In this document: piece after piece, positions 17,214 through 25,831 of the stretch
How the letters are laid out: every line of letters starts with the position of its first letter
Numbering within the stretch: the stretch's first letter is position 1
Assembly: GCA_015491905.1 (NCBI GenBank)
Contig: WGGC01000167.1
Location: 1 to 42,061, forward strand
DNA length: 42,061 nt
Origin: Bacteroidales bacterium
Lineage (GTDB): Bacteria > Bacteroidota > Bacteroidia > Bacteroidales > F082
Reading direction: 5' to 3'
Made by a program: the position numbers and the translations under genes
The notes under the pieces: model-generated
Told to the model about the DNA's origin: nothing
Seen by the model: only the letters and a program-made list of their open reading frames with translations
The model's database searches: none

Positions 17214-18200
17214 CTATTTACTCCTGTATATTAAACGGTTAGCAAGGTCTTCAAGACCTGCCTTCCTCTCTTTATTTACATTTACCAAATCAAGTTTTTG
17301 AAGACTTTTATTGACATAATCTGAAATAATTTGTTCTGTATATGATTCTATATCAAGCGAATCAAAAATAGCCTTTGTATCTTTTACTTTTTCTTCAGGG
17401 TTAGGATTATTTTTTCTGTAAACAAACATTAACTTCTCTTTAGTTGTTTTATCAGCACGTTCAAGAGCAGATATATATAGAAAAGTTTTTTTACTTTCAA
17501 GGATATCAAGACCAGTTTGTTTTCCAAATTTTTGTTGTTCACCATAAACATCCAGCAGGTCATCCTTTAGTTGAAATGCCATACCGATATTGTTACCAAA
17601 CTCCGTCAATAAATCTATATCTTTTTCATTTGCATCACCTAATATAGCACCAATTCTCATACTGGCACCAAAAAGAACAGCTGTTTTATATTTAATCATA
17701 AGCATATAATCAGTTTTATCTACTAATGATTTATTTTCAAAATTTATATCCATTTGCTGTCCTTCACAAGCTTCAAGAGCAGTATCATTAAAGGTTTTTA
17801 ATATAACAGGTAATTTTTTTAACTCACACTGCATGGCAAAACGGTAAGCAAGAGCATACATTGTATCACCTGCGAGGATAGCCAGGTTTTTATTCCATTT
17901 GGTGTGAACAGTTTTTTGACCATGCCGTAAAGGAGCATCATCCATAATATCATCGTGGATAAGGGTAAAATTATGCAATAGCTCCACGGCCAGAGCTTGT
18001 GGCATAGCCTTATTTATATCATCACAAAACAAATTACATGACATTAGGGTAAATATTGGCCTTAACCTCTTACCAGATTGATTAATAGTATATATTATTG
18101 GTTCATAAAGTTCTTTTGGTGATTTGCTAAACTTTTGTTGCAGCAATTCATCCATAAATATTTTATACAGAGTTTCAAAAGAATAGGTTATATTATTCAT
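17214..18200 (-). CDS. Polyprenyl (isoprenyl diphosphate) synthetase
   Basis: 328 codons. Condenses isopentenyl diphosphate with allylic diphosphates. The first Asp-rich motif 'DDIMDD' is at 83-88 followed by 'PLRHG', and the second, 'DDLLD', at 213-217 in 'FQLKDDLLDVYG'. The first motif lacks the two-residue insertion of bacterial FPP synthases. Position -5 is Phe78 and -4 is Thr79, a pattern more like short-chain GGPP synthases, but product length is not secure. It is the last gene of an operon after the RND exporter and rfbA, with gaps of 4 and 6 bases. Product might feed quinone tails, a lipid carrier or carotenoid-type lipids; no co-located gene decides this. Confidence 0.9.
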   Translation of the reverse strand: MNNITYSFETLYKIFMDELLQQKFSKSPKELYEPIIYTINQSGKRLRPIFTLMSCNLFCDDINKAMPQALAVELLHNFTLIHDDIMDDAPLRHGQKTVHTKWNKNLAILAGDTMYALAYRFAMQCELKKLPVILKTFNDTALEACEGQQMDINFENKSLVDKTDYMLMIKYKTAVLFGASMRIGAILGDANEKDIDLLTEFGNNIGMAFQLKDDLLDVYGEQQKFGKQTGLDILESKKTFLYISALERADKTTKEKLMFVYRKNNPNPEEKVKDTKAIFDSLDIESYTEQIISDYVNKSLQKLDLVNVNKERKAGLEDLANRLIYRSK

Positions 18201-18206
18201 GATATT

Positions 18207-19070
18207 TTATTCTTCAATTAAGTTTAATAAATATTCTCCGTAACCACTTTTTAACAATGGTTTAGCAATTTTCCTTAATTGTTCCTTATCTATAAAACCT
18301 TTATGGTATGCTATTTCTTCAATACAGCCTATTTTTAAATTCTGACGTTCCTGAATAACTTCTACAAATTGGGATGCCTGTGTTAAAGAAGAGAAAGTTC
18401 CGGTATCGAGCCAGGCTGTTCCCCTGTTTAACAAACCTACTTTTAACTTTCCTTTATTCAAATAATATTTGTTAATATCAGTTATTTCATATTCTCCGCG
18501 AGCACTTGGCTTTAAATTTTCAGCAATTTCAACTACTGAATTATCATAAAAGTATAATCCTGGCACTGCAAAATGAGATTTTGGTTTAGCTGGTTTCTCT
18601 TCAATAGATAATGCATTCATATCTTTATCAAACTCCACAACTCCATATCTTTCAGGGTCTTTAACATGGTATGCAAATACAACTCCACCATCGGGATTAG
18701 TATTTTCCATTAATAAATTTTGAAGGCCATTACTATAAAATATATTATCTCCCAATACAAGCGCAACTTTATCATTACCAATAAATTCTTTTCCAATTAC
18801 AAAAGCCTGCGCCAACCCGTTGGGAACTTCCTGAACTTCATATTGGAAATTACAACCAATTTGTGAGCCGTCTCCCAATAATAATTTAAAATTAGGGGTA
18901 TCATGAGGTGTTGAAATAATTAAAATATCTTTTATTCCTGCCATTAACAATATTGATAAAGGATAATAAATCATTGGTTTGTCATATACAGGCATAAGCT
19001 GCTTACTAACAGCTAAGGTAAGAGGATGCAGACGCGTTCCGGAGCCTCCGGCTAAAATAATTCCTTTCAT
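18207..19070 (-). CDS. rfbA: Glucose-1-phosphate thymidylyltransferase
   Basis: 287 codons. Makes dTDP-glucose from dTTP and glucose 1-phosphate, the first step to dTDP-L-rhamnose and other dTDP sugars. Nucleotide-binding start '[16 protein letters not shown]', '[18 protein letters not shown]', 'VLGDNIFY', and '[20 protein letters not shown]' are all family hallmarks, and the length is typical. The usual partners rfbB, rfbC and rfbD are absent here. Instead it sits between an RND exporter (4-base gap) and a polyprenyl synthetase (6-base gap) on one transcript. Confidence 0.96.
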   Translation of the reverse strand: MKGIILAGGSGTRLHPLTLAVSKQLMPVYDKPMIYYPLSILLMAGIKDILIISTPHDTPNFKLLLGDGSQIGCNFQYEVQEVPNGLAQAFVIGKEFIGNDKVALVLGDNIFYSNGLQNLLMENTNPDGGVVFAYHVKDPERYGVVEFDKDMNALSIEEKPAKPKSHFAVPGLYFYDNSVVEIAENLKPSARGEYEITDINKYYLNKGKLKVGLLNRGTAWLDTGTFSSLTQASQFVEVIQERQNLKIGCIEEIAYHKGFIDKEQLRKIAKPLLKSGYGEYLLNLIEE

Positions 19071-19074
19071 AATT

Positions 19075-21495
19075 TTACTCTTTGTGGTTTTTGTTTAATT
19101 CTTCTTTAATAATTTTTGTTATTTCGGGATTATCATCCTGCGCCAGTTTTGCTGCACGTGATTTTTTAAAAGCAGGAGTCAGCAGCCATTTTCCTAATGT
19201 AATAAGTAAGGAAGGCAATACCACAAGATTTGTAAACAAGGCTACCAACAATGTAAACGAAACCAGGTATCCTAATGCCTGTGTTCCTCCAAAAGAAGAA
19301 AGTATAAAGATTAAAAATCCAAAAAACAATACAATTCCGGAGAAAATCATGCTGTGACCGGTTTCCATTAAAGCATCTAAAACAGATTCTTTAATTCTCC
19401 AATTATTAGATTTAAGATGTAATCTGTATCTGGAAAGGAAATGGATTGTATTATCGACACTAATTCCTAATGCAATACTGAATATAATAATTGTAGAAGG
19501 TTTTATAGGGATACCAAAATATCCCATCATCCCGGCTGTCATAATTAAAGGAATTACGTTGGGGATAAACGATACTATAATTATTTTTACAGAAGAAAAT
19601 GTTAATGACATCAGCAAAGTGATAATTGTAATAGCCAGTATTAAGCTGCTAAATAAATTTCTTACAAGATAATTGGTACTTTTCAGGAAAACCACACTGG
19701 TTCCGGTGAGGTGTACTTTATATCTGTTTGGAGGAAATATTTTATTTATCCGTGGCCTTATTGTTGTAAGAATACTATCAATGGTATTAGTTCCAATATT
19801 TTCCATTTGCACTGAAACTCTTGCAATTTGATAATTTGAATCTACAAACGAATGTAACAGGTTTCCTTTTTTCCCTTTTTCTTTTAAGTCAGGAATATAG
19901 GACATAATAAAGTTTTTTTCCTGATTATTGGGAAGAGAATACATTTTTGGATTCCCTCTATAAAAAGCTTGTTTTGCAGCTTTTACAATTTCAACAATTG
20001 ATACGGGTTTTGAAAATTGTGGATACAGTGCCAAAGTATCCTGCAATTGATTTATTTTTCGTAAAGTAGAAAGTTGAAAGACGCCTCCTTTTCTTTCGGT
20101 ATTTACCGTTATCTCAAGGGGCATAACACCTTTAAAATTTTTCTCAAAAAATCTCAAATCTTTTCTTACAGTACTATTTTTCGAAATATCATCGACAATA
20201 GACCCTGTTGTTTTTAATAATGTACCACCGTAAATACCGGCAAGCACCATTAAAATGGTAAAAATATAAACCCAACCTCTATAATTAAAAATTGCAACTT
20301 TTGCTTTTCCTAACACTTTTGAGGTCATTCCTCTATCAGAGTCTAGGTGACGCATGTGCTTTGGTTTAGGAACAGGAAAGTAAGAAAAAAGTATGGGAAG
20401 CAACAGCATCGACAGTACATAAATTGCAAAAATATTTATCATTGCAACAATGCCAAAATGTACCAGCAATGTGTTGGAGGTAATAATAAACGATCCGAAG
20501 CCCACTGCTGTTGTTGCATTGGTAAGAAAATTAGCTTTTCCAATTCTTGTAATCATTCTGGATAATGCCTTAGTCTTATTTCCGTGTAAACGGATTTCTT
20601 CCAGATATTTATTTAATAAAAATATGGAATTTTCCACCCCAATTACAATTAATAATGGTGGCAACACACCTGTAAGTATAGTTATTTTATATCCCAGCAA
20701 AGTTATACTCCCCAATGTCCAAACTACAGCTACAGAAACAACTACACCGGCAAAAAATACAGCTCGTAGTGACCGGAAAAGAATAAATAGCAATATAAAG
20801 GTAACAAATGCTGACAAGAAAATAAAAAGAAAGGATTCTTTTTGAATTAAAGCCCCCTGAATGGTTCGTATATAAGGAAGTCCGGAAAACCTTACTTTTA
20901 AATTAAATTCTTTCCCATATTGATTGGCGGTTTCTGTTATTTTATTCATTAAAGGAATACGTGCTTTGGTGTCAAGGATAGACTTGTCCACCGTTACCAT
21001 CATAAGCTGAACATGATTTTTTTTATTAAATAACCGGTTAGCATATAACGGCATATTATATAAAGCATGCTTTATGGAGTCAACTTTCTGCTGTGTATCA
21101 GGCTTGTCAGGAACTAAATTTACAAAATCAAACTTATGCGTTTTATCGTTTCTTACCAAAGTAAAAAGACGTGCAGCAGAAACAACCTGCTTTACACCTT
21201 TTATTTTCATAAGTTCATGAGTGATATTATACCACTCATCAAAGTGCTTTAATGTAAAAAATTCGGGATCTTGAACTGCAATAAAAGTAACACTGCCGTC
21301 ACCGGTTTGTCCGAATTCTTTTTTAAATTTTGCATATTCAATACTTGTAGGGTCAGAAGACGGGAGCATTTTAGCCAGCTCATAAGAGAGTTTAGCTCGT
21401 GATCCTTCATATCCCATAAAAACAGTAAGAAGCCCAATTACAATTAATATTGACAGTCGATTACGAAGGATAAATCTTACAAGAAATTGCCACAT
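19075..21495 (-). CDS. RND-superfamily exporter of the MMPL/HpnN type
   Basis: 806 codons. Two homologous halves each have one helix, a large periplasmic domain, then a five-helix bundle (~12 helices in all). The first half has helix 1 at ~10-27 and a helix bundle from ~225; the second has '[16 protein letters not shown]' near 405 and a bundle from ~630 containing '[19 protein letters not shown]', the conserved Asp-bearing RND/SSD helix. This is the size and layout of lipid-moving MMPL/HpnN-like proteins rather than the ~1,040-residue AcrB type. Cargo is unknown. First gene of the exporter-rfbA-prenyl synthetase operon, behind the consensus promoter at 21595-21625. Confidence 0.9.
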   Translation of the reverse strand: MWQFLVRFILRNRLSILIVIGLLTVFMGYEGSRAKLSYELAKMLPSSDPTSIEYAKFKKEFGQTGDGSVTFIAVQDPEFFTLKHFDEWYNITHELMKIKGVKQVVSAARLFTLVRNDKTHKFDFVNLVPDKPDTQQKVDSIKHALYNMPLYANRLFNKKNHVQLMMVTVDKSILDTKARIPLMNKITETANQYGKEFNLKVRFSGLPYIRTIQGALIQKESFLFIFLSAFVTFILLFILFRSLRAVFFAGVVVSVAVVWTLGSITLLGYKITILTGVLPPLLIVIGVENSIFLLNKYLEEIRLHGNKTKALSRMITRIGKANFLTNATTAVGFGSFIITSNTLLVHFGIVAMINIFAIYVLSMLLLPILFSYFPVPKPKHMRHLDSDRGMTSKVLGKAKVAIFNYRGWVYIFTILMVLAGIYGGTLLKTTGSIVDDISKNSTVRKDLRFFEKNFKGVMPLEITVNTERKGGVFQLSTLRKINQLQDTLALYPQFSKPVSIVEIVKAAKQAFYRGNPKMYSLPNNQEKNFIMSYIPDLKEKGKKGNLLHSFVDSNYQIARVSVQMENIGTNTIDSILTTIRPRINKIFPPNRYKVHLTGTSVVFLKSTNYLVRNLFSSLILAITIITLLMSLTFSSVKIIIVSFIPNVIPLIMTAGMMGYFGIPIKPSTIIIFSIALGISVDNTIHFLSRYRLHLKSNNWRIKESVLDALMETGHSMIFSGIVLFFGFLIFILSSFGGTQALGYLVSFTLLVALFTNLVVLPSLLITLGKWLLTPAFKKSRAAKLAQDDNPEITKIIKEELNKNHKE

Positions 21496-21594
21496 ATATT
21501 ATCAGTTTCTCAGTAATAAACTTTTCTTAATTATTTAATATAAAAAAACAATATTTCAGACACATTTAATCTTGACTTTTTATATTAGAACTGG

Positions 21595-21625
21595 CAAAGG
21601 TACTATTTGTTTTTTGTTGGACAAA
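21595..21625 (-). promoter_or_regulatory. Consensus promoter of the RND-rfbA-prenyl synthetase operon
   Basis: On the minus strand: TTTG (21625-21622), a 19-base spacer, then TACCTTTG (21602-21595). This is the best match to the Bacteroidota consensus in the window. It predicts a leader of about 95 nt. Confidence 0.75.
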
Positions 21626-21708
21626 ATATTGTTTTCAAGAATTTTGTCGATATTTTTCAGACCTTTGGTTTTAATTTTTTATTTAAATAAATAATAATAT
21701 TATAAGAA

Positions 21709-22656
21709 ATGGCTAAAAAAGTTTTATTCATTGACAGCACGCATCCTTCATTACCAGAAGGGCTTAGGAAACTTGGTTTTTTGTGCGATTTTTTTCCTGA
21801 TGCAACACGTACTGACTTTTTAAAGATGATTAATAATTATGAAGGAGTAATTATAAGAAGTAAAATCAAACTAGATAAAGAAATCCTGTCGCATGCTAAA
21901 AATTTGAAATTTATAGGCAGAGTTGGAGCAGGAATGGAAAACATAGATGTTTCTTACGCCAAAGAAAACGGTATTGCATGTATAAACGCTCCTGAAGGTA
22001 ACCGTGGGGCTGTTGGCGAACAGGCGTTAGGAATGTTACTGATGCTTTTTAATAATTTGTTGCGTGCTGATGCTGAAGTAAGGAAAGGTATTTGGAGGAG
22101 AGAAGAAAATAGAGGGATTGAGATTGAAGGAAAAACAATAGGAATTATAGGTTATGGTAATACCGGAGGATCTTTTGCACGAAAACTTTCAGGGTTTAAA
22201 TCCACTGTGCGTGCCTATGATAAATATAAGCAAAACTATTCAGATAAATATGCTCAAGAGGCTGTTATGGAAGATATTTATTTAACCAGCGATGTTGTAA
22301 GCCTTCATCTGCCTTTAACAAAGGAAACTCAATATTTAGTAGATAAGGAATTTATTAACAGGTTTAAAAAACCATTTTATTTAATTAACACTTCCAGAGG
22401 TAAAATTGTTAAGACCGATGATTTAGTTGATGCTTTAAAGACAGGAAAAGTTTTAGGTGCCTGCCTTGATGTATTGGAATATGAAGGCCTGTCTTTTGAA
22501 AATCTCAATTCAAAAAATTTGCCATATTCTTTTCGTGAATTAATAAAAATGGAAAATGTGGTATTATCACCTCATATTGCCGGATGGACGCATGAATCTA
22601 ATATTAAGTTAGCCGAAACAATTGTCAGGAAAGTGAAAAATTTGTATAACCTATGA
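21709..22656 (+). CDS. D-2-hydroxyacid dehydrogenase (SerA-like)
   Basis: 315 codons. NAD-dependent oxidoreductase of the D-isomer-specific 2-hydroxyacid dehydrogenase family. Rossmann motif 'GYGNTG' is at 148-153, with Asp171 at the end of the next strand favouring NAD over NADP. The catalytic triad is visible as Arg230 ('NTSRG'), Glu257 ('CLDVLEYE') and His289 ('SPHIAGWTHES'). There is no C-terminal ACT or ASB domain, so it is the short form. Phosphoglycerate dehydrogenase (serine synthesis) is one possibility, but family members with other 2-oxoacid substrates look alike. Its TGA at 22654-22656 directly abuts the stop codon of the converging response-regulator gene. Confidence 0.93.
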   Translation: MAKKVLFIDSTHPSLPEGLRKLGFLCDFFPDATRTDFLKMINNYEGVIIRSKIKLDKEILSHAKNLKFIGRVGAGMENIDVSYAKENGIACINAPEGNRGAVGEQALGMLLMLFNNLLRADAEVRKGIWRREENRGIEIEGKTIGIIGYGNTGGSFARKLSGFKSTVRAYDKYKQNYSDKYAQEAVMEDIYLTSDVVSLHLPLTKETQYLVDKEFINRFKKPFYLINTSRGKIVKTDDLVDALKTGKVLGACLDVLEYEGLSFENLNSKNLPYSFRELIKMENVVLSPHIAGWTHESNIKLAETIVRKVKNLYNL

Positions 22657-23412
22657 TTATATTCCAAGTTTTTCTTTCAGAGATTTAACTCTACTGCGAC
22701 TGGCGTTAATTGAAGTACCATCTTTTAATATGACCATGTAACTTTCTTTGCCATATTTTTCTAATTTCTGAATTTGTTTTGTATTAATAATAAAAGATCT
22801 GTGTACTCTGATAAAATGTTTTCCGTTTAACTGGTTTTCAATATTACGCATGGTTTCCTTCTTTAGGAACTTTCCTTTTGCGGTATGAAATTCTATGTAA
22901 TCATCCTGAGCTTCAATAAACAATATTTCTTCAAGATGTACCATATCGATGTGATTACCTGTTTTTACAAAAATTCTATCGTTAACGATGGGTTCTTCTT
23001 TTAATTGATCCTTTAAACGGTTTACAGGATTTGCCTCATGCGATTTTTTTGCTTTTCTTTCAATTACCTTCTTAATTGCACTGTCAAATCGGTCTTTGGA
23101 AAATGGTTTCATTAAATAATCTATAGCATTTACTTCAAATGCTTTTAGTGCGTATTGATCGTAGGCAGTAGTAAAAATAATTTCAGGTATTTCATCTAAT
23201 AATTCAAGCATCTCAAACCCTGTTAACTTAGGCATTTGTATGTCTAAAAGAATTAAGTCGGGATGAAGAGATGAAATACCTTTAATTCCCGAAAATCCAT
23301 CTTCAAATTCGCCTATAAGTTCAATATTATTATGCGGTTTAAGGTAGGCTTTTAACAGCTCTCTTGCAGGCTGTTCATCTTCAATGATAATAACCTTTAA
23401 ATTAGTTTCCAT
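22657..23412 (-). CDS. LytTR-family response regulator
   Basis: 251 codons. N-terminal receiver domain with acidic pair 'EDE' (11-13), phospho-acceptor Asp57 in 'LILLDIQMPKLTGFEM', and Lys in 'LMKPF'. The C-terminal LytTR DNA-binding domain (~148-251) has 'FIEAQDDYIEFHT' and 'FIRVHRSFIIN'. Activated by the adjacent LytS-type kinase, it should bind direct repeats in target promoters. Its start overlaps the kinase gene by 11 bases, so translation is coupled. Third gene in the LiaF-like/kinase/regulator operon. Confidence 0.95.
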   Translation of the reverse strand: METNLKVIIIEDEQPARELLKAYLKPHNNIELIGEFEDGFSGIKGISSLHPDLILLDIQMPKLTGFEMLELLDEIPEIIFTTAYDQYALKAFEVNAIDYLMKPFSKDRFDSAIKKVIERKAKKSHEANPVNRLKDQLKEEPIVNDRIFVKTGNHIDMVHLEEILFIEAQDDYIEFHTAKGKFLKKETMRNIENQLNGKHFIRVHRSFIINTKQIQKLEKYGKESYMVILKDGTSINASRSRVKSLKEKLGI

Positions 23413-24466
23413 TTGTATTGTTTTTAGGTAATTTTAAAAGGGCAATAAACTCATTACTTGTTTTGCTTACTTCTAATAAATCAGTCCGGTTGTAGATTAA
23501 CTGCATACGTTTCTTTATATTTTTTAATCCTACACCGTTCCCCTTAGGCTTCTGACCTTCGGAGTCATAATTATTCTTAATTTCTATAAATATCGTTTCC
23601 GGTATATTCCTGCAAGTAATTTCAATAAATGTTTTTTCTTTTGATTGATATACGCCATGCTTAATAGCATTTTCAATTAAGGGCTGCAATATCATATTAG
23701 GAATAGGAAATTTCAAACATGATTCAGGAATATTTATTTTAAATTGTAATCGTTGTCCAAATCGGACTTTTTCAATATCAAGATAACGTTTCATATTTTC
23801 AAATTCTGCTTCCAGACTATTTTTACTGGTATTATCGTGAGCTAATGAGAATCGCAAAAAATCAGATAATTTTATAACCATTTCCTGGGCTTTATCAGGA
23901 TGTGTTATTGTTAAGGAGCTAATAGAGTTCAAACTATTAAATAAAAAATGTGGGTTAATTTGAGATTTGAGTTCACTTAACTGCGATTCTATTACTAATT
24001 GCTGAAGTTCAGCTTCGTGGATTAACTTTTCCTGAAGGTCGTCGTAATACAACATTAAATAATAAAACATCACAAAAAGCAAATAATAAAACAGACCTAT
24101 TACAGCGCGCCAGGGTAACGAATGTTTTAAGAATGATAAATAGTTTGTATCGTTTGGAAACAAATATGATAACCCAAAGTATCCCAGGGCCAACCACGCA
24201 GCGATTACAACAAGAGCAACAAAAAGATGATTTAAAACCAGATCAGGTAATGAGCTGTTTTCTTTAAGGTTAAACCGTATTACATACCATAAGCTATATC
24301 CAAAAACCATAAAAATTAAGCCAAATACTAATGCATCTGAAAGACCTATTACCCAAGGTTGATTATAAAAGAGCGTTACGATAACTGCATGTAAAGTAAT
24401 AATAACAAACCATACAACTAAATAAATGGATAAGTAATTTTTATTTTGTGTAATAGGATTCAGCAT
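23402..24466 (-). CDS. LytS-type sensor histidine kinase
   Basis: 354 codons. Four membrane helices (~11-33, 40-64, 78-104, 118-142) with little periplasmic sequence, a short coiled linker, the His_kinase region with phospho-acceptor His173 in 'SQINPHFLFNSLN', and an HATPase domain with N box 'PLIENAIKHG' and G box 'GNGVGLKNIKKR'. Lack of an extracellular sensor domain means it senses membrane state or another membrane protein. The LiaF-like protein encoded 29 bases upstream is the obvious candidate, by analogy with LiaF-LiaS in Firmicutes (inference). It overlaps its cognate regulator gene by 11 bases. Confidence 0.94.
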   Translation of the reverse strand: MLNPITQNKNYLSIYLVVWFVIITLHAVIVTLFYNQPWVIGLSDALVFGLIFMVFGYSLWYVIRFNLKENSSLPDLVLNHLFVALVVIAAWLALGYFGLSYLFPNDTNYLSFLKHSLPWRAVIGLFYYLLFVMFYYLMLYYDDLQEKLIHEAELQQLVIESQLSELKSQINPHFLFNSLNSISSLTITHPDKAQEMVIKLSDFLRFSLAHDNTSKNSLEAEFENMKRYLDIEKVRFGQRLQFKINIPESCLKFPIPNMILQPLIENAIKHGVYQSKEKTFIEITCRNIPETIFIEIKNNYDSEGQKPKGNGVGLKNIKKRMQLIYNRTDLLEVSKTSNEFIALLKLPKNNTNGN

Positions 24467-24495
24467 TTTTTTGAAATAAATGGATTACGAAAAAA

Positions 24496-25224
24496 TTAAT
24501 AACTCTTCACTTCAATTCCGCCAAACATAACCAGGCCTTTTATAACTAATGTTTTTTCCGTAACAACTCCTGTGTTAATCCGTCTTTTATCTGAAAACCC
24601 ACCAAAAAGAGAAACCCCGTCCCATTCTACTTTCCAGTTTTCAGGTAGTATAAGTTTTGTACCTCCAAACATGGTAAAAACATCAATAACAATAAAATCT
24701 TCTTCCATGGACACTTGCCTGAGGTCAATTTCAGAACCGCCAAAAACTGCAGTAATACTTCCTCCTTTAAAGTTGTCAGATTGAATAATTTTTATTCCTC
24801 CGCCAAAAACAGATATATCATTTAAATATCCTTTATTATCACTATAGCCTTCCTTATTATTTTGTCTTTTTTCATGATGCCTGTTCCTTTGACGTGTAAT
24901 CAATAAAATTCCCAGTCCTATCAAAACTAAAGGCCAGAAAACCTCATGCAGGCTAATATTTTCACCGAAAATATTTGGAATCCAAAAAATAAAACCTAAC
25001 CCCATCAATATGTATCCTGAATAACTTTGCGGGCGCGCTGCAAGGAGATAAATACCAATATAAATTAAAATGGTCTTCCAGCTGAACAGATAAAAAGAAA
25101 GGTCAACATTAAAAAAGTCAAGATTACCCAATAATACAATTCCGCCAATTACTATTAAAATAGCACCAAAGATAAGTCTTCCTTTTTGTGATGTATGAGC
25201 CGGTCTATTTGTGTCGTTTTCCAT
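24496..25224 (-). CDS. LiaF-like membrane protein with five F-G-G repeats
   Basis: 242 codons from ATG 25224. The frame reaches 25269, but that start precedes the -7 box at 25246-25253, so the shorter form is chosen. N-terminal half: about four short membrane helices (~17-34, 44-62, 69-83, 94-109; 'FGAILIVIGGIVLLGNLDFF' type). A basic linker (~111-125) leads to a soluble domain in which a hydrophobic residue plus Phe-Gly-Gly recurs at 140-142, 161-163, 186-188, 207-209 and 234-236. That regular spacing suggests a small beta-solenoid, as in LiaF C-terminal ('cell-wall-active antibiotic response') domains. First gene of the operon with the LytS/LytTR pair; probably an inhibitor or sensor of that kinase (inference). 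Confidence 0.85.
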   Translation of the reverse strand: MENDTNRPAHTSQKGRLIFGAILIVIGGIVLLGNLDFFNVDLSFYLFSWKTILIYIGIYLLAARPQSYSGYILMGLGFIFWIPNIFGENISLHEVFWPLVLIGLGILLITRQRNRHHEKRQNNKEGYSDNKGYLNDISVFGGGIKIIQSDNFKGGSITAVFGGSEIDLRQVSMEEDFIVIDVFTMFGGTKLILPENWKVEWDGVSLFGGFSDKRRINTGVVTEKTLVIKGLVMFGGIEVKSY

Positions 25225-25245
25225 ATTTTTATTTTTAAATCTATG

Positions 25246-25253
25246 CAAAGATA
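25246..25253 (-). promoter_or_regulatory. -7 box of the LiaF-like/LytS/LytTR operon
   Basis: The minus strand reads TATCTTTG (TAnnTTTG), 21 bases before ATG 25224. It excludes the longer upstream start at 25269. Confidence 0.6.
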
Positions 25254-25361
25254 ATTGTGTTGTTAACATTCAGGAAATTAAATTCGGTAAATTAGGGTTG
25301 TCAGTCGGTAAACGACGAAAGAATTATTAATTTCGTGGTACTAAATTAAAACTATAAACAG

Positions 25362-25824
25362 ATGCAAAAGATAGGACTTATTGGTGGAGTTACCTGGACT
25401 TCAACAATGGATTATTACAAACTAATCAATCAAAAAAGCAATAAAAAACTTGGTAAACATAATACTGCTGAGGTGATAATTTATTCTCTAAATTTTGAAC
25501 CTGTTCTTGAGAAAATGACTGATGGTAAATGGGATATAATACAGCAAGAATTTATAAATAAAGCATTGACATTAAAGGAGTCAGGAGCTGTTTTTTTGCA
25601 ATAGCATCTAATAACATGAGTTAGCTTTTGATATTTTAAAATCAGAAAGCAGAGAAAAAATTAAGAATATTATTACTAATTTACATGAACATAGACAAGT
25701 GCAGGGGGTAATATTAGGATGTACGGAAATACCTTTACTGATAAAACAAAAGGATGTTAATATCCCTGTTTTTGATACTACTTCTATCCATGTAGATGCA
25801 ATAATTAGAAGAGCTGAAAAATAA
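25362..25824 (+). pseudogene. Decayed aspartate/glutamate-type racemase gene
   Basis: The first frame (25362-25604) gives a normal racemase N-terminus: 'MQKIGLIGGVTWTSTMDYY' and 'HNTAEVIIYSLNFEPV'. It ends at a premature TAG. Reading on in the frame reached by adding one T to the T7 run (25591-25597) restores 'FFAIASNNMS', the usual Asn-Met active-site region, before a second break at ~25618. In a third frame the C-terminus is intact: 'ELAFDILKSESREKIKN', then 'VQGVILGCTEIPLL' with the second catalytic Cys, then 'VPVFDTTSIHVDA'-like sequence to TAA at 25822-25824. Family proteins are ~230 residues; only ~155 codons remain. So there is a 1-base deletion in a homopolymer plus an internal deletion of roughly 75 codons covering the middle. 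A T-run sequencing error could explain the first break but not the second. Confidence 0.88.
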
Positions 25825-25831
25825 CTATGTA

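Noticed and set aside
25296-25345. LytTR binding repeats upstream of the LiaF-like operon
   Set aside because: The GTCGTTTAC-like stretch does not fit the known LytTR direct-repeat pattern and no second repeat is at the right distance.
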